A model generated the notes under the pieces. The model searched no databases, was not told where the DNA came from, and saw nothing but the letters and a program-made list of their open reading frames with translations. 64,000 bases of DNA. Origin: Streptomyces violaceusniger (GTDB lineage Bacteria > Actinomycetota > Actinomycetes > Streptomycetales > Streptomycetaceae). Location: positions 8,556,001-8,620,000 of the forward strand of contig BJHW01000001.1 of NCBI GenBank assembly GCA_005405945.1. The letters run 5' to 3'. Of this stretch, positions 1 through 9,407 are shown in pieces (position 1 is the first letter of the stretch; every line of letters starts with the position of its first letter). Both the position numbers and the translations under genes were made by a program.

Positions 1-1145
1 GTCCGAGGGCAGCAGCGGGTCCAGGCAGTGGGCCACGTACTCGGGGTTGATCGGGTCGGCGGACACCTCCGCGCGGGCGCCCATCACCTCGCGCCAGCGC
101 CGTACGCCCGCGACGATCTCCTCCTGCCAGTCCCGCGCCTCCTTGCGCTCCAGCAGCGGCAGCAGCCGCAGCAGGGTCTCGCGCGCGTCGCCGACCAGGT
201 TGACCTCGTACGGATAGCGCATCCCGATCATGTGCGGATCGAGATCGATCTGGACCCCGCGCGCCTTGCCGAACTCCGGCAGGAACTGGCTGTACGGAAA
301 GCTGGAGCCGATGGTCAGCAGGGTGTCGCAGTCCCGCATCAGCTCGTACGAGGGACGGGTGCCCAGCAGCCCGGTGGAGCCGGTGACATAGGGCAGTTCA
401 TCGCTGAGCACATCCAGGCCGAGCAGCGCCTTGGCCACCCCGGCGCCGAGGGATTCGGCGGCCCGCTGGACCTCCTTGCGCGCCCCGGCCGCGCCCTGGC
501 CGACCAGGATCGCCACCCGCTCGCCCGCGTTCAGCACCTCCGCGGCCCGCTCCACCGCGCTGTTGGAGGGCACCGCGGACCAGCCGCTGCGGTCCAGGCT
601 GGAGGGCACCATCTTGAAGTCATGGGTGGGCGCCGAGTAGTCGAGGTCCTGCACATCCGCCGGGATGATCACGGCGGTGGGGGCGCGGCGGGCGTAGGCG
701 GTGCGGATGGCCCGGTCCAGGACGTTCGGCAGCTGCTCGGGGACGGTGACCGTCTCCAGGAAGTCGGAGGCCACGTCCTTGAAGAGGCTGTGCAGATCCA
801 CCTCCTGCTGGTACGAGCCGCCCATCGCGCTGCGGTGGGTCTGGCCGACCAGCGCCACCACCGGGACGTGGTCCATCTTGGCGTCGTACAGCCCGTTCAG
901 CAGGTGGATCGCGCCGGGGCCCGAGGTGGCCGCGCAGACGCCGAGGCGGCCGCTGAACTTGGCGTAGCCGACGGCCTGGAACGCGGCCATCTCCTCGTGC
1001 CGGGCCTGGATGAACCGGGGCTCGTTCTCGGCCCGCCCCATGCGGCGAGCAGGCCGTTGATTCCATCCCCCGGGTAGCCGAACACATGCTCGACACCCCA
1101 CTCCGATAGTCGGGCGAGGATGTAGTCGGCCACTTTCATGCTCAT
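1..1145 (-). CDS. ThDP-dependent pyruvate oxidase / quinone pyruvate dehydrogenase, partial, frameshifted
   Basis: Reads as the N-terminal ~380 residues of a thiamine-diphosphate enzyme of the PoxB type, which in this family decarboxylates pyruvate to acetate and feeds electrons to flavin and quinone. The start MSMKVADYI is followed by 'EHVFGYPGDGING', typical of the PYR domain. Downstream, in a second frame, come the 'HEEMAAFQA' segment with the cofactor-activating Glu and 'GSSFPYSQFLPEFGK' of the central domain. The frame changes near 1036-1040: the codons after 'LLAAWG' read correctly only if one base is restored in a GC run. ATG at 1145 is chosen because GGAG lies 11 nt upstream; ATG at 1139 is the alternative. 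The C-terminal ThDP-binding domain lies beyond the left edge. Other acetolactate-synthase-like enzymes are less likely. Confidence 0.85.
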
Positions 1146-1219
1146 GGTGGGTCATCGCTCCTCTCGGCGATCGCTCTTCCCGGTGATCGCTGTCAGCCGG
1201 CCGTTCTCGGTGACCGCTG

Positions 1220-2184
1220 TCAGCCGGCCACCTGCGGCAGCACCTTGGTGCGGTAGAAGTCGAAGAAGCCGCGCTGGTCGGGGCCGATCTGATTGACGTA
1301 GACGGTGTCGAACCCGGCCTCCGCGTACGCGTTCAGCGCGGCCACGTGCGCCTCCGCGTCATCCCCGCAGACCACTTCATCGGCCACCCGCTCGGGGGTG
1401 ACGAGCTGGGCGGCCTGCTCGAACTGGCCCGGGGTGGTCAGCGTCGACAGCAGCTCACCGGGCAGCGCCTCGGTCGGCCACAGCCGGTGGGCGGTGCGCA
1501 GCGCCTCGTCGGGGTCCGGGCCGTAAGCCACCTTCAGGCCGCCGCGGGCCGGTTTGCTGTTGCCCCCGGCGCCGCTGCCGCGCCGGAACCGCGCCACCAG
1601 CTCCGCGTCCGGGGTCATGGTGATGAAGCCGTCGCCGACCCGTCCGGCCAGTGCGGCGGCGGCCGATCCGAAGGCCGCGATGTCGATGGGCACCGGCTCC
1701 TCGGGCACGGTGTACAGCCGCGCGTTCTCCACCGTGTAGTGCTTGCCGTGATGGGTGACGCGGCGCCCCTCGAACAGCTGGCGCATCACCATCACGGCCT
1801 CCTCCAGCATCTCCAGCCGGATCGGCGCGGGGGGCCAGCGGTCGCCCAGTACGTGCTCGTTCAGCGCCTCGCCGCTGCCCACCCCCAGCCGGAAGCGGCC
1901 CTCCAGCAGCACCGCGCTGGTCGCGGCGGCCTGGGCCACGATGGCCGGGTGGATACGCATGGTGGGGCAGGTCACCGCGGTCTGCACGGGCAGACTGGTG
2001 GCGTGCGCGAGGGCGCCGATCACCGACCAGACGAAGGAGCTCTGGCCCTGGGCGGCGTTCCAGGGTGATAGTGGTCCGAGATCCACAAATGACTGAAGCC
2101 TGCCTGCTCCGCCATCCGGGCCTGCTCGACGAGGTCCGCGGGCCCGTGTTCTTCGGCGGCCAGGAAGTAGCCGTACTCGGTCAT
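1220..2184 (-). CDS. F420-dependent LLM-class oxidoreductase (frameshifted)
   Basis: Member of the luciferase-like monooxygenase superfamily, the subgroup beginning MTEYGYFLAAEE. These are cytosolic TIM-barrel enzymes thought to use coenzyme F420; the substrate cannot be read from sequence. The N-terminus 'ARMAEQAGFSHLWISDHYH' lies in one frame. The body ('SVIGALAHAT', 'RLGVGSGEALNEHV', 'TVYVNQIGPDQ') lies in the next. The shift is at ~2062-2066, where 'DHYHP-WNAAQG' needs one extra base. Length (~321 aa) is normal for the group once repaired. It shares the strand with the ThDP enzyme 74 bp downstream. That spacer repeats the sequence around this gene's stop codon (ggtgaYcgctgtcagccgg), a small tandem duplication. 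Confidence 0.85.
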
Positions 2185-2412
2185 GGGGCCCTCCTCGAGC
2201 GCGGATGCCGGCGGATGCGACGGGTAACCGGGGCCCGAGGAAGGAAACCTCGTTTGACACGACCCGGGACGGGCACGCGCGACGTAAGCGCTTCGGACCG
2301 GAGGCACGCCACGGAGCGGCCCGGCTGCCAGAGGCATGACCACCGGATCACCCTTTTCGTCCGGTTTCGCCTCCGTGGTGAGACCGACGACAGCTCAAGG
2401 GAGATACGGCGT

Positions 2413-2594
2413 ATGACGTCCGTACGAGCACATCCCCGAGCACACCCCGGGCATCCGCATGACGACGCCCCGGACACCTCCGCGGAGTTCCGCCGGATCG
2501 CCGACCGGCTCGGCATTTCCCAGACGCAGGTCTCCCCCTGCTCAGCGACACCTGCGCCCGTCTGGGCAGGCAGGCAGGCTCCGGTGCCGCCTGA
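2413..2594 (+). CDS. Sigma-70 region 4-only small protein (frameshifted)
   Basis: A ~60-residue gene with a good RBS (aagggaga, 7-9 nt before ATG). The encoded segment 'EFRRIADRLGISQTQVS' matches the helix-turn-helix of region 4 in SigB/SigF-type sigma factors. It continues as 'RLLSDTCARLGRQAGSGAA' then stop if one base is restored at ~2536 (gtctccccctg). Regions 2 and 3 are absent, so this is not a full sigma factor. It could be a relic of a SigF-like gene or a stand-alone DNA-binding domain. The dedicated RBS and a plausible N-terminus favour a real small gene. It is convergent with the PAS/GAF gene, whose stop codon starts 16 bp downstream. Confidence 0.5.
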
Positions 2595-2609
2595 CCGGGG
2601 GCCGCGAGC

Positions 2610-3801
2610 TCACGCCCCGGGGCCCGGGGCGCGCTCGGCCGTGTGCGCCATGGCCAGGGCGACATGGCGGGCGATCCGGTCCGCCACCCCCGCCTCCGCC
2701 ATCTCGAAGGCCCCGCGCCCGCCCGTACGGAAGAGCGTGAGCGCCCCCAGGACCGGGCCCGCGCCGGAGCGCAGGGGCATGCACAGCAGCGAGGTGACCT
2801 CCTCCCGCACCAGCACCGGAGCGCCCGTCGCGTCCCGGCCGAAGGCCTCGGCGTCGACCGGGCTCACCCGCAGCGCGGAGGCCCCGTCGTACAGCGCGTC
2901 CACCACCAGGGGCAGTCGGCCGGATCCTGCTCGGCCAGGGGTGCCGTACGGTCGCCCACCTCCTCCCGCGGGCCGAGCGCCAGCACCCGGCGCGGGTTGC
3001 CGGGACCGGCCTCCGGGGCCAGGTCGGCGATCACCCAGTCCGCGAACCGGCCGTGCAGCACCTCCGCGGCCGCGGCCAGCACCGCCTCCGGGCCGCCCCC
3101 GGCCGGGGCCGCCCTCAGCAGCGCCGCCGCCGTGTCGTCCACCAGGTCCAGCAGCTCGGCATGGCGGGACACCTCGCCCAGGTCCGGCCGCGACTCCTGG
3201 GGCCACCCACCGGCCGCCCCTCGCCCGCCGGCGGGGCGGCCATCCCGGGCTGGAACGCCGCCAGCACCGCCGGATGCGGCTCGCCCGGCGGCCGCAGCGC
3301 GGCCAGGGTCACCCGCACCTCACCGTGGACGGGCGGCTGCGACAGCCACACCGTCAGGCTGCGGTCGCCCTCGCCGCGCGCGACCGCGGCGACCTGCGAG
3401 CGCAGCGCCGCCTGCCCGTCGCGCCGCAGCGCCGCGGTGAGCGGGCGACCGGTGGCGTATCCGGCCCGGGTGTGGAACAACTGGGTGGCGGTGAAGTTCA
3501 TGCGCCGCACCACGGCATCGCGGTCCAGCAGCACCGTGGCGATCGGCAGCCGCTGGAACAGTGCCCGCAGCAGCTGCTGCTCCTGCGGGTCGCCCCGGCC
3601 GCCGCCGGGGCTCCAGGACGAGGCGGCCGTCAGCTCCTCGTACTGCGGCCACAGCACATCCACCACATGCTGGAGCTCGAAGAGAGCGGCGTCCAGCAGG
3701 GACGGCCGCTCCTGCGGCGGCAGTGCCCGCGCGGTGCGCAGCTCCTCAACCCGTTTGCGGAAGTCGATGAGTTCCGCACCAAACTCCTGTGCGCTTGGCA
3801 T
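2610..3801 (-). CDS. PAS-GAF sensor protein (two frameshifts)
   Basis: Cytosolic ligand-sensing protein of ~396 residues with no enzymatic output domain visible. Residues ~1-70 are helical (MPSAQEFGAELIDFRKRVE). Residues ~85-190 form a PAS domain ('LLRALFQRLPIATVLLDRDA', then 'RMNFTATQLFHTRAGYATG'). The C-terminal ~190 residues form a GAF domain ('VADRIARHVALAMAHTAE'). Reading frames change near 3200 and near 2925, each consistent with one missing G/C. ATG at 3801 is chosen because the sequence upstream of it looks non-coding. It is divergent from the GAF-ANTAR gene with a 144-bp shared promoter region, which suggests a common signalling role. It resembles the sensory half of SpoIIE-type phosphatases without the phosphatase. 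Confidence 0.7.
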
Positions 3802-3945
3802 GGGCTCACAGTAGCCTGACCGGCCGCGTAGGGCCGCATGGGTGGTGTTTTCCACTCAAGGATGTGGAGACCCGAAAAAATCGGGGTCCCGGAAGGACGG
3901 GGCCGGACAGTACATCGCACCGGAGCGAAAGGAGTGAACTCGGCG

Positions 3946-4734
3946 ATGCCCGACCGCACGCACATCCGCGCGGCCTTCCAGACCGACGCACCTTCCCTCG
4001 GGCGCAACCTGGCCGAACTCGCGGAGCAGGCCGCCGCGGGCACGCCCGACAGCTGCGGGGCCACCGCCACCGCCGTACTCGCCGAGGAGTCCCCCGGCGC
4101 CGTGGACGCCGACCGGACCACGGCGGCCACCCACCCCGATCTGTCCGCCCTGGTGTCGGTCCAGCTGAGCGCCGGGGAGGGCCCGATCCTCGCGGCGCTG
4201 GACACCGGCCGCCCGGCGGGCGCCGACGATCTGCTCTACGACGACCGCTGGCCGCGCTACCGGGCCCGGGCGCTGGACGCGGGCGTACGGTCCTCCGCCT
4301 CCCTGCCCTTCGCCTGCGACGGGCTCACCGTCACCGTCTCGGTCTACGGGCTGCGCCCGGGGCCCCTGAGGAAGGCCGCCCAGGGCGCCACCGGACTGCT
4401 CGGCGACCTGGCCACCGAGAGCATGGCCCGCGACCGGCTCTACCGCGCCGCCCTGGTCCAGGTCGACCAGCTGGACACGGCGCTGCGCAGCCGGCCGGTG
4501 GTGGACCAGGCGTGCGGAATCGTCATGTACGTACTGGGCTGCGACCCGGACCAGGCGTTCGACCTGCTGCGCCGGCTCTCCCAGCGGACCAACCGCAAGC
4601 TGGCGGAACTCGCCGAGACCGTGGTGCGCACCCGCGGCCGCGGCCTGGAGCGTGACCTCATCGCGTTCGGCCGGTCAGCAGCTCCCGAACCCGATCGGCC
4701 AGCGTCCGGCCCGGACCGGGACCCTCCGGGCTGA
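3946..4734 (+). CDS. GAF-ANTAR domain transcription antitermination regulator
   Basis: Protein of 262 aa. Residues ~20-160 are GAF-like ('SVQLSAGEGPILAALDTGR', 'YDDRWPRYRARALDAGVRS'). Residues ~165-230 are an ANTAR RNA-binding three-helix domain ('QVDQLDTALRSRPVVDQACG', 'IVMYVLGCDPDQAFDLLRR', 'LSQRTNRKLAELAETVV'). ANTAR proteins bind two-hexaloop RNA and relieve termination; GAF is the usual input domain. The start is chosen at MPDRTHI because AAAGGAG lies 11 nt upstream. The 3' end overlaps the convergent hemerythrin gene by 77 bp, tail to tail. The final ~30 Pro/Asp-rich residues are probably disordered. Confidence 0.85.
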   Translation: MPDRTHIRAAFQTDAPSLGRNLAELAEQAAAGTPDSCGATATAVLAEESPGAVDADRTTAATHPDLSALVSVQLSAGEGPILAALDTGRPAGADDLLYDDRWPRYRARALDAGVRSSASLPFACDGLTVTVSVYGLRPGPLRKAAQGATGLLGDLATESMARDRLYRAALVQVDQLDTALRSRPVVDQACGIVMYVLGCDPDQAFDLLRRLSQRTNRKLAELAETVVRTRGRGLERDLIAFGRSAAPEPDRPASGPDRDPPG

Positions 4735-5200
4735 CCGGGGGCACGCTGTGTACGGCGGCCGTCGCCTCGCCGACCCGCAGGCCCAGCGCCATCCGCTCCT
4801 CGGGGGTGAGCCGCTCCCGCAGCTCGGGGAAGACCAGGTCCTCCTCGCCGCGGATGTGCATGGACACCACGTCCATCAGCTCCCGGACCAGCGGGTCGAA
4901 CCGCCGGTCCCGGGGGTCCACGGCGTCCAGGTCGGACAGGATCCGCTCGGCCTCGGTCAGCTCCTCGATCTCCTCGTCGGCGATCCGGTCGCCGTTCGGC
5001 AGCGCCTTGCGGACCGTGGGGTACAGATGGACCTCCTCGGCCACGGAGTGCCGCACCACCTCCACCGTCATCCGGTCGACCAGCTGCCGCCGCTGCTCGG
5101 GGTCGGTGGCGGCGCGGTAGCCCTCGAAGAGATTGCGCACCGCGCGGTGGTCCGCGGTGAGCAGGTCCACCACATCGTGTTGTTCCGGCATCGCTGTCAT
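4658..5200 (-). CDS. Hemerythrin HHE-domain protein
   Basis: A 180-aa cytosolic protein with a four-helix di-iron fold. Iron-ligand motifs are visible: 'DLLTADHRAVRNLFEGY' (His of helix 1), 'EVVRHSVAEEVHLYPTVRK' (H...E..H) and 'DVVSMHIRGEEDLVFPELRE' (H....E). Actinobacterial HHE proteins bind oxygen, NO or iron and respond to redox stress. The C-terminal ~40 residues are Pro/Gly-rich ('VPPVSPEGPGPGR'). Two near-adjacent ATGs (5200 and 5191) are possible starts; the first is used. It is divergent from the aminotransferase homologue with only ~60 bp between starts. Confidence 0.88.
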   Translation of the reverse strand: MTAMPEQHDVVDLLTADHRAVRNLFEGYRAATDPEQRRQLVDRMTVEVVRHSVAEEVHLYPTVRKALPNGDRIADEEIEELTEAERILSDLDAVDPRDRRFDPLVRELMDVVSMHIRGEEDLVFPELRERLTPEERMALGLRVGEATAAVHSVPPVSPEGPGPGRTLADRVRELLTGRTR

Positions 5201-5263
5201 GGCGCCCGGGTCCCCGGGCCCCTTCCGCGAAACGGCGCCGGAGATCTGCGAAGGTGGACATAC

Positions 5264-6655
5264 GTGGGCGGTGACGCGCCGGACACGGACGGAGGTCCCG
5301 ACACGGACGGAGGTCCGGACACGGGCGGAGGTCCGGACACGGGCGGAGGTCCGGACACGGGCGGAGGTCCGGACACGGGCGGAGGTCCGGACACGGGCGG
5401 AGGTCCGGACACGGGCGGAGGTGTGGACGGAATGCAGCGGCAGTGGACCGCCCCGGCACCGGCGGACCGGGACGACGGCGGACTGCCGGTCCTCCCGGAG
5501 CTGCTCGACAGCTTCGTGGCGGCGGCCGGCCACACCGCGCCGGAGCCGGTCGGCGGCTCGCCGGGGCTGCGCTCGGCGGCCTGCGGCTACTGGTCGCGGC
5601 GCGGGCTGTGGACCGACCCTGAGCACGTCGTGGTCGCCCCCGGCGCCGAACCGCTGCTGCTGGCGCTGCTCGCCTCGGCCCCCGGCGGCGATGTGCTGCT
5701 GCCCCGCCCCTGCGCCGCCTGGTACGCGCCGCTGGTGCGGCTGGTGGACCGGCGCGCCCACCACGCGCCCGTCCCGGCCGAATCCGGTGGGCTGCCCGAT
5801 CCGTTCGCCCTGCTGGAGATCGTCCGCAGGATCCGCGCCGAGGGCGGGGCGCCCCGGGTCCTGCTGCTGTCGGCGGCCGACGACCCCACCGGCACCGTGG
5901 CCCCGCCCGAGCTGTTGCACGAGGTGTGCGAGGCGGCCGTGGCCGAGGGGCTGCTGATCGTCAGTGACGAGACCTGGCGGGACACCGTCCACCATCCGCG
6001 GGGCACGGTGCTGCTCAGCCCCGCCGAGATGTCCCCCGAGAACGTGATCGTGCTCTCCGATCTGGCGGGTGCCTTCACCCCGGCGGGCTGGCCCGCCGCG
6101 ATCGCCCGGTTCCCGGCCACCGAGCGCGGGGCGGAGCTGCGCGGCCGGGTGCTGTCGCTGCTCACCGCCGTACGCTCCGGGCTGCCCGCGCCCACCGCGG
6201 CGGCCGCCGCGTACGCCCTCGGCGAGCCCGAGCCGGTCCGGGACCGGATGGCCGCGGCGGCCCGGGCGCACGGGGCCGTGGCCGCGGCCGCCTACCGCGC
6301 GCTGACCGCCGTCGGGGCGCTGGCCCGCCCGCCGCAGGCCGGCCGGCACCTCTACGCCGATCTGGACGAGCTGCGCGGGGTGCTCGCGGCCCGTGGCATC
6401 ACCGACTCGGTGGAGCTGGAGCGCGAGCTGGTGCGGCGGATCGGCCGGAGCGTGGCCGGGGGCCACCGCTTCGGCGACCCCCCGCACACCCTGCGGCTCC
6501 GGCTGGCGACCCTGCCGCTGCTCGGCGCGGCGGAGGAGTCGCGGCTACGGGCGCTCCAGACTCCGGATCCGCTGGAACTGCCCCACGTGGCCACGGCGTT
6601 GGGCGCCTTCGAGGCGGCCTTCCGCGACCTGATCGAAAGCAGTCCGGTGACCTGA
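5264..6655 (+). CDS. Aminotransferase class I/II-fold homologue lacking any lysine
   Basis: Fold-type I PLP-enzyme homologue. 'EHVVVAPGAEPLLLALL', 'DDPTGTVAPPELLHEVCEAA', 'LLIVSDETWRDTVHHPRG' and 'LSDLAGAFTPAGWPAAIARF' align with the class I/II core. Two positions deviate. The usual NPTG is DPTG. The internal-aldimine lysine of the S-x-S-K-x-F-x-x-x-G-W block is replaced (Ala/Gly), and the protein contains no lysine at all. A conventional PLP Schiff base is therefore impossible. An in-frame GTG at 5264 preceded by aaggtgg would add ~56 residues made of GGPDTG repeats encoded by eight 18-bp units. The ATG at 5432 (MQRQW) would exclude the repeat. Pseudoenzyme or divergent chemistry is possible; the function is unknown. 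Confidence 0.7.
   Translation: MGGDAPDTDGGPDTDGGPDTGGGPDTGGGPDTGGGPDTGGGPDTGGGPDTGGGVDGMQRQWTAPAPADRDDGGLPVLPELLDSFVAAAGHTAPEPVGGSPGLRSAACGYWSRRGLWTDPEHVVVAPGAEPLLLALLASAPGGDVLLPRPCAAWYAPLVRLVDRRAHHAPVPAESGGLPDPFALLEIVRRIRAEGGAPRVLLLSAADDPTGTVAPPELLHEVCEAAVAEGLLIVSDETWRDTVHHPRGTVLLSPAEMSPENVIVLSDLAGAFTPAGWPAAIARFPATERGAELRGRVLSLLTAVRSGLPAPTAAAAAYALGEPEPVRDRMAAAARAHGAVAAAAYRALTAVGALARPPQAGRHLYADLDELRGVLAARGITDSVELERELVRRIGRSVAGGHRFGDPPHTLRLRLATLPLLGAAEESRLRALQTPDPLELPHVATALGAFEAAFRDLIESSPVT
5281..5424 (+). repeat. 18-bp minisatellite, eight units
   Basis: Eight head-to-tail copies of an 18-bp unit (consensus ggacacgggcggaggtcc). The first two have A for G at one position and the last ends in gtgt. 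In frame it encodes (GGPDTG)n just ahead of the aminotransferase homologue's ATG. Unit length is a multiple of three and there are no unique spacers, so it is not a CRISPR. Confidence 0.95.
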
Positions 6656-6733
6656 GCCGCCCCGGACCCCCATGGCGCGCCGGCACCGAAGGACCGGCCC
6701 GGACACGGCCCAGACACGGAAGGGAGCCAGGCC

Positions 6734-8090
6734 ATGACCGACCACGCCGAGCAGGCGGAACCGGCGGAGCCGCCGGAACCGGCCGGGCGGCGCCGCGCTC
6801 GGCCCGGCGCCGTCGCCCGCCACCGCCTGGCCCCGGCCGCCCCCGAGCCGGCCGCCCCGAACAAGCCGCCGTCGAGCCGACCGGTCCTGCGCCGACGGGC
6901 CCTGAGCCCACCGGCCCCGACCCCGTCGCTCCCGAGCCGGGCGCTCCCGGACAAGCTGCCCTCGGGTCGACTGGTCCCGAGTTCACCGGTCCTGACCCCG
7001 TCGCTCCCGAGCCGGGCGCTCCCGGACAAGCTGCCCTCGGGTCGACCGGCCCTGTGCCGACCGGTCCTGCGCCGACGGGCCCTGAGCCCACCGGCCCCGA
7101 ACCCGTCGTCCCCGAGCCGGGCGCCCCGCGTCCCCGGGGGAGGTCCGCAGCTGGCCGCCGTCATTCGCCGACCGGCTCACCTCCCCGCTGCCGGGGGTGC
7201 GGGCGCTGGCCCGGCTGGCCCGGGAGGGACGGCTCAGACCGCCCGTGGAGTCCCTGCGCGAGATCCCCGAGCTGCCCTTCGAACCGGGGCCGCTGCCGCT
7301 CATCGGCCCCGGCCGGACCGCGCTCACCTGGGCCGGGCACGCCAGTTGGGTGGTGCGGATCGGCGGGCTCACCGTGCTCACCGACCCGGTCTGGGCTCGC
7401 AAGATCCTCGGCACCCCGGCCCGGGTCACGCCGGTGGGGGTCCGCTGGGAGGACCTGCCGCCCGTGGACGCGGTCGTCATCAGCCACAACCACTACGACC
7501 ACCTGGACGCGCCCACGGTCAAACGGCTGCCGAAGGGGACGCCGGTCTTCGTGCCCGCCGGGCTCGCCCGCTGGTTCCGGACGCGCGGATTCACCCGGGT
7601 GACCGAGCTGGACTGGTGGGAGGCGGCCGAACTGCCCGGCGAGGACGGCCCGGTCCGCTTCGACTTCGTCCCGGCCCACCACTGGAGCAAGCGCACCCTC
7701 ACCGACACCTGCCGCTCGCTGTGGGGCGGATGGGTCATCACCGCGCCCGACGGACAGCGGGTGTACTTCGCCGGGGACACCGGCTACGGCCACTGGTTCC
7801 AGCGGATCGGCCGCCGCTACCCGGGCATCGATGTGGCGCTGCTGCCCATCGGCGCGTACGAGCCGCGCTGGATGCTGGACGGGGTGCACACCGACCCGGA
7901 GGAGGCCGTACAGGCGCATCTGGACCTGGGGGCGCGGGTGCTGGCGCCCATGCACTGGTCCACCTTCCTGCTCTCGGCCGAGCCGCCTCTGGAGCCGCTG
8001 CGCCGGATCCGCGCGGCCTGGGAGGCCACCGGGCGGCCGCGCGAGGAGCTGTGGGATCTGCCGGTCGGGACATCCCGGGTACTCGAATAG
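6734..8090 (+). CDS. Metallo-beta-lactamase-fold hydrolase (NAPE-PLD/UlaG-like) with Pro-rich N-terminal repeats, two frameshifts
   Basis: The C-terminal ~290 residues are an MBL-fold hydrolase. 'LTWAGHASWVVRIGGLTVL' and 'DAVVISHNHYDHLDAPTVK' give the HxHxDH metal site. 'DFVPAHHWSKR', 'YFAGDTGYG' and 'LAPMHWSTF' supply further metal-binding positions. This set resembles the NAPE-PLD / UPF0173 group. The first ~150 residues are low complexity, built from a 75-bp repeat encoding 'TGPDPVAPEPGAPGQAALGS'. Start ATG at 6734 has a clear aagggag RBS. Reading needs one restored base at ~6855 (run of C) and one at ~7138 (ccccggggg). ATG at 7197 gives the catalytic domain alone. Confidence 0.75.
6919..7046 (+). 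repeat. 75-bp coding tandem repeat (1.7 copies)
   Basis: The block beginning gaccccgtcgctcccgagcc recurs exactly 75 bp later (6994) and is identical over more than 50 bp. It lies inside the N-terminal linker of the MBL-fold gene and encodes a 25-residue Pro/Gly/Ala unit. Shorter related TGPxP motifs flank it on both sides (6880-6918 and 7050-7110). Confidence 0.9.
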
Positions 8091-8260
8091 GCCGCGTCGC
8101 GGTCGTGGGGGAGCGCGCGGGGGCCGGTCGGCTCGTCCGCCGCGAGCCGGGCGCCCGCCACCGCCGAGAGCGCGGCCCCTGTGCGGGGCGGCCCCGCCGC
8201 GCCCATCCCGGTACCGACCTCCGGTCGGGCCATAAGGCGGCCAAGTGGGTTAATGCAGTG

Positions 8261-8294
8261 CATAAGTGACGAGTGGAACATAAGTGGCGAGCGG
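8261..8294 (+). promoter_or_regulatory. Direct repeat in the beta-helix gene promoter
   Basis: Two copies of cataagtgRcgagYgg spaced 18 bp apart, 27-60 bp upstream of the beta-helix gene start, in an unusually AT-rich patch. This is a plausible activator or repressor binding pair; no known consensus was recognised. Confidence 0.4.
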
Positions 8295-8320
8295 TGCGGA
8301 GCGCACCTAACTTCCTTTTC

Positions 8321-9396
8321 ATGCGCACACCTAGACTTCGCCACCTCGCCGGCCTCACGGCTGTCCTCGTCATCGAACTCGCCCAGCTCCCCGGAGCCCA
8401 CGCCGCCCCGTCGACCAGGCCGCGACCCGCCATGTGGTCCAGCCCGGCCAGTCCATCCAGGCCGCCGTGGACGCCGCCAAGCCCGGCGACACCATCGAGA
8501 TCCGGCCCGGCACCTACCGGGAGAACATCCAGATCACCACCGACCGGCTGACCTTGATCGGCGCGGGCGAGTCCACCGTGCTCTCCCCGGCCGCGAAGCC
8601 GTCGGCCAATGCCTGTGGCGAGGCCGGGCACGGCATCTGCGTCACCGGGACGGCCGAAGACCCCGTCTCGGATGTCCGGATCGCCTCACTGAAGGTCACC
8701 GGCTTCGCCAAGAACGGCATCTGGGGCTCCGGCACCGACCGGATGACCGTACGGAACACCACCACCGAGAACAACGGCCAGCAGGGCATGGGCCAGGAGA
8801 TGTCCACCCGCGGCACCTTCGTCGACAACGTCTCGCGCGACAACAAGCAGTCCGGCGTCTTCCTGGCCAACACCATCGACGCCGAGGGCGGCGCCACCGA
8901 CGCCCTGGGCACCCTGGTGGCCGGGAACCGGCTCAGCGGCAACCGGACCGGTGTCGTCGTCCGCCGGCTGCGCGACCTCTCGGTCGAGGGGAACACCATC
9001 ACCGCCAACTGCGCCGGGGTGTTCATCGTCGGCGACGAGTCGACCCCGCGCGCCGGGGACCTGAACGTCCGCAACAACACCGTCTACGAGAACAACGCCT
9101 ACTGCGCGGCCACCGACCGGCTCCCCTTCATCCAGGGCGCCGGCATCGTGCTCACCGGCGCCGAGTCCACCCGGGTGACGGGCAACCAGGTGAACGACAA
9201 CGTGGGCACCTCGCCCATGTCCGGCGGGATCGTGCTCTACACCAGCGTCGTCGGCGCCCCCAACGCCAAGAACGCCATCAGCCGCAACGTGATGAGCGGC
9301 AACAAGCCCGCCGACCTCGCCGACCGCGACAACGGCCCCGACAACACCTTCACCGACAACGTCTGTGAGCTGTCCGCGCCCACGGGCCGGTGCTGA
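8321..9396 (+). CDS. Secreted right-handed beta-helix protein (frameshifted)
   Basis: Begins with a Sec-type signal peptide (MRTPRLRHLAGLTAVLVIEL ... AHAAP). Restoring one base at ~8405-8411 (gccgccccg) joins this to 'HVVQPGQSIQAAVDAAKPG', the classical entry of NosD/pectate-lyase-like parallel beta-helix proteins. The body is made of PbH1-type rungs: 'GNRLSGNRTGVVVRR', 'VEGNTITANCAGVFI', 'VRNNTVYENNAYCAA', 'VTGNQVNDNVGTSPMSG'. A role in binding or cleaving polysaccharide outside the cell is the family expectation; no catalytic signature could be assigned. It ends 11 bp before the methyltransferase start, so the two may be co-transcribed. Confidence 0.8.
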
Positions 9397-9407
9397 GAGG
9401 TGGCGAC

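Noticed and set aside
5281..5424. Possible CRISPR-like array
   Set aside because: 18-bp units are contiguous without spacers and are in frame with a gene.
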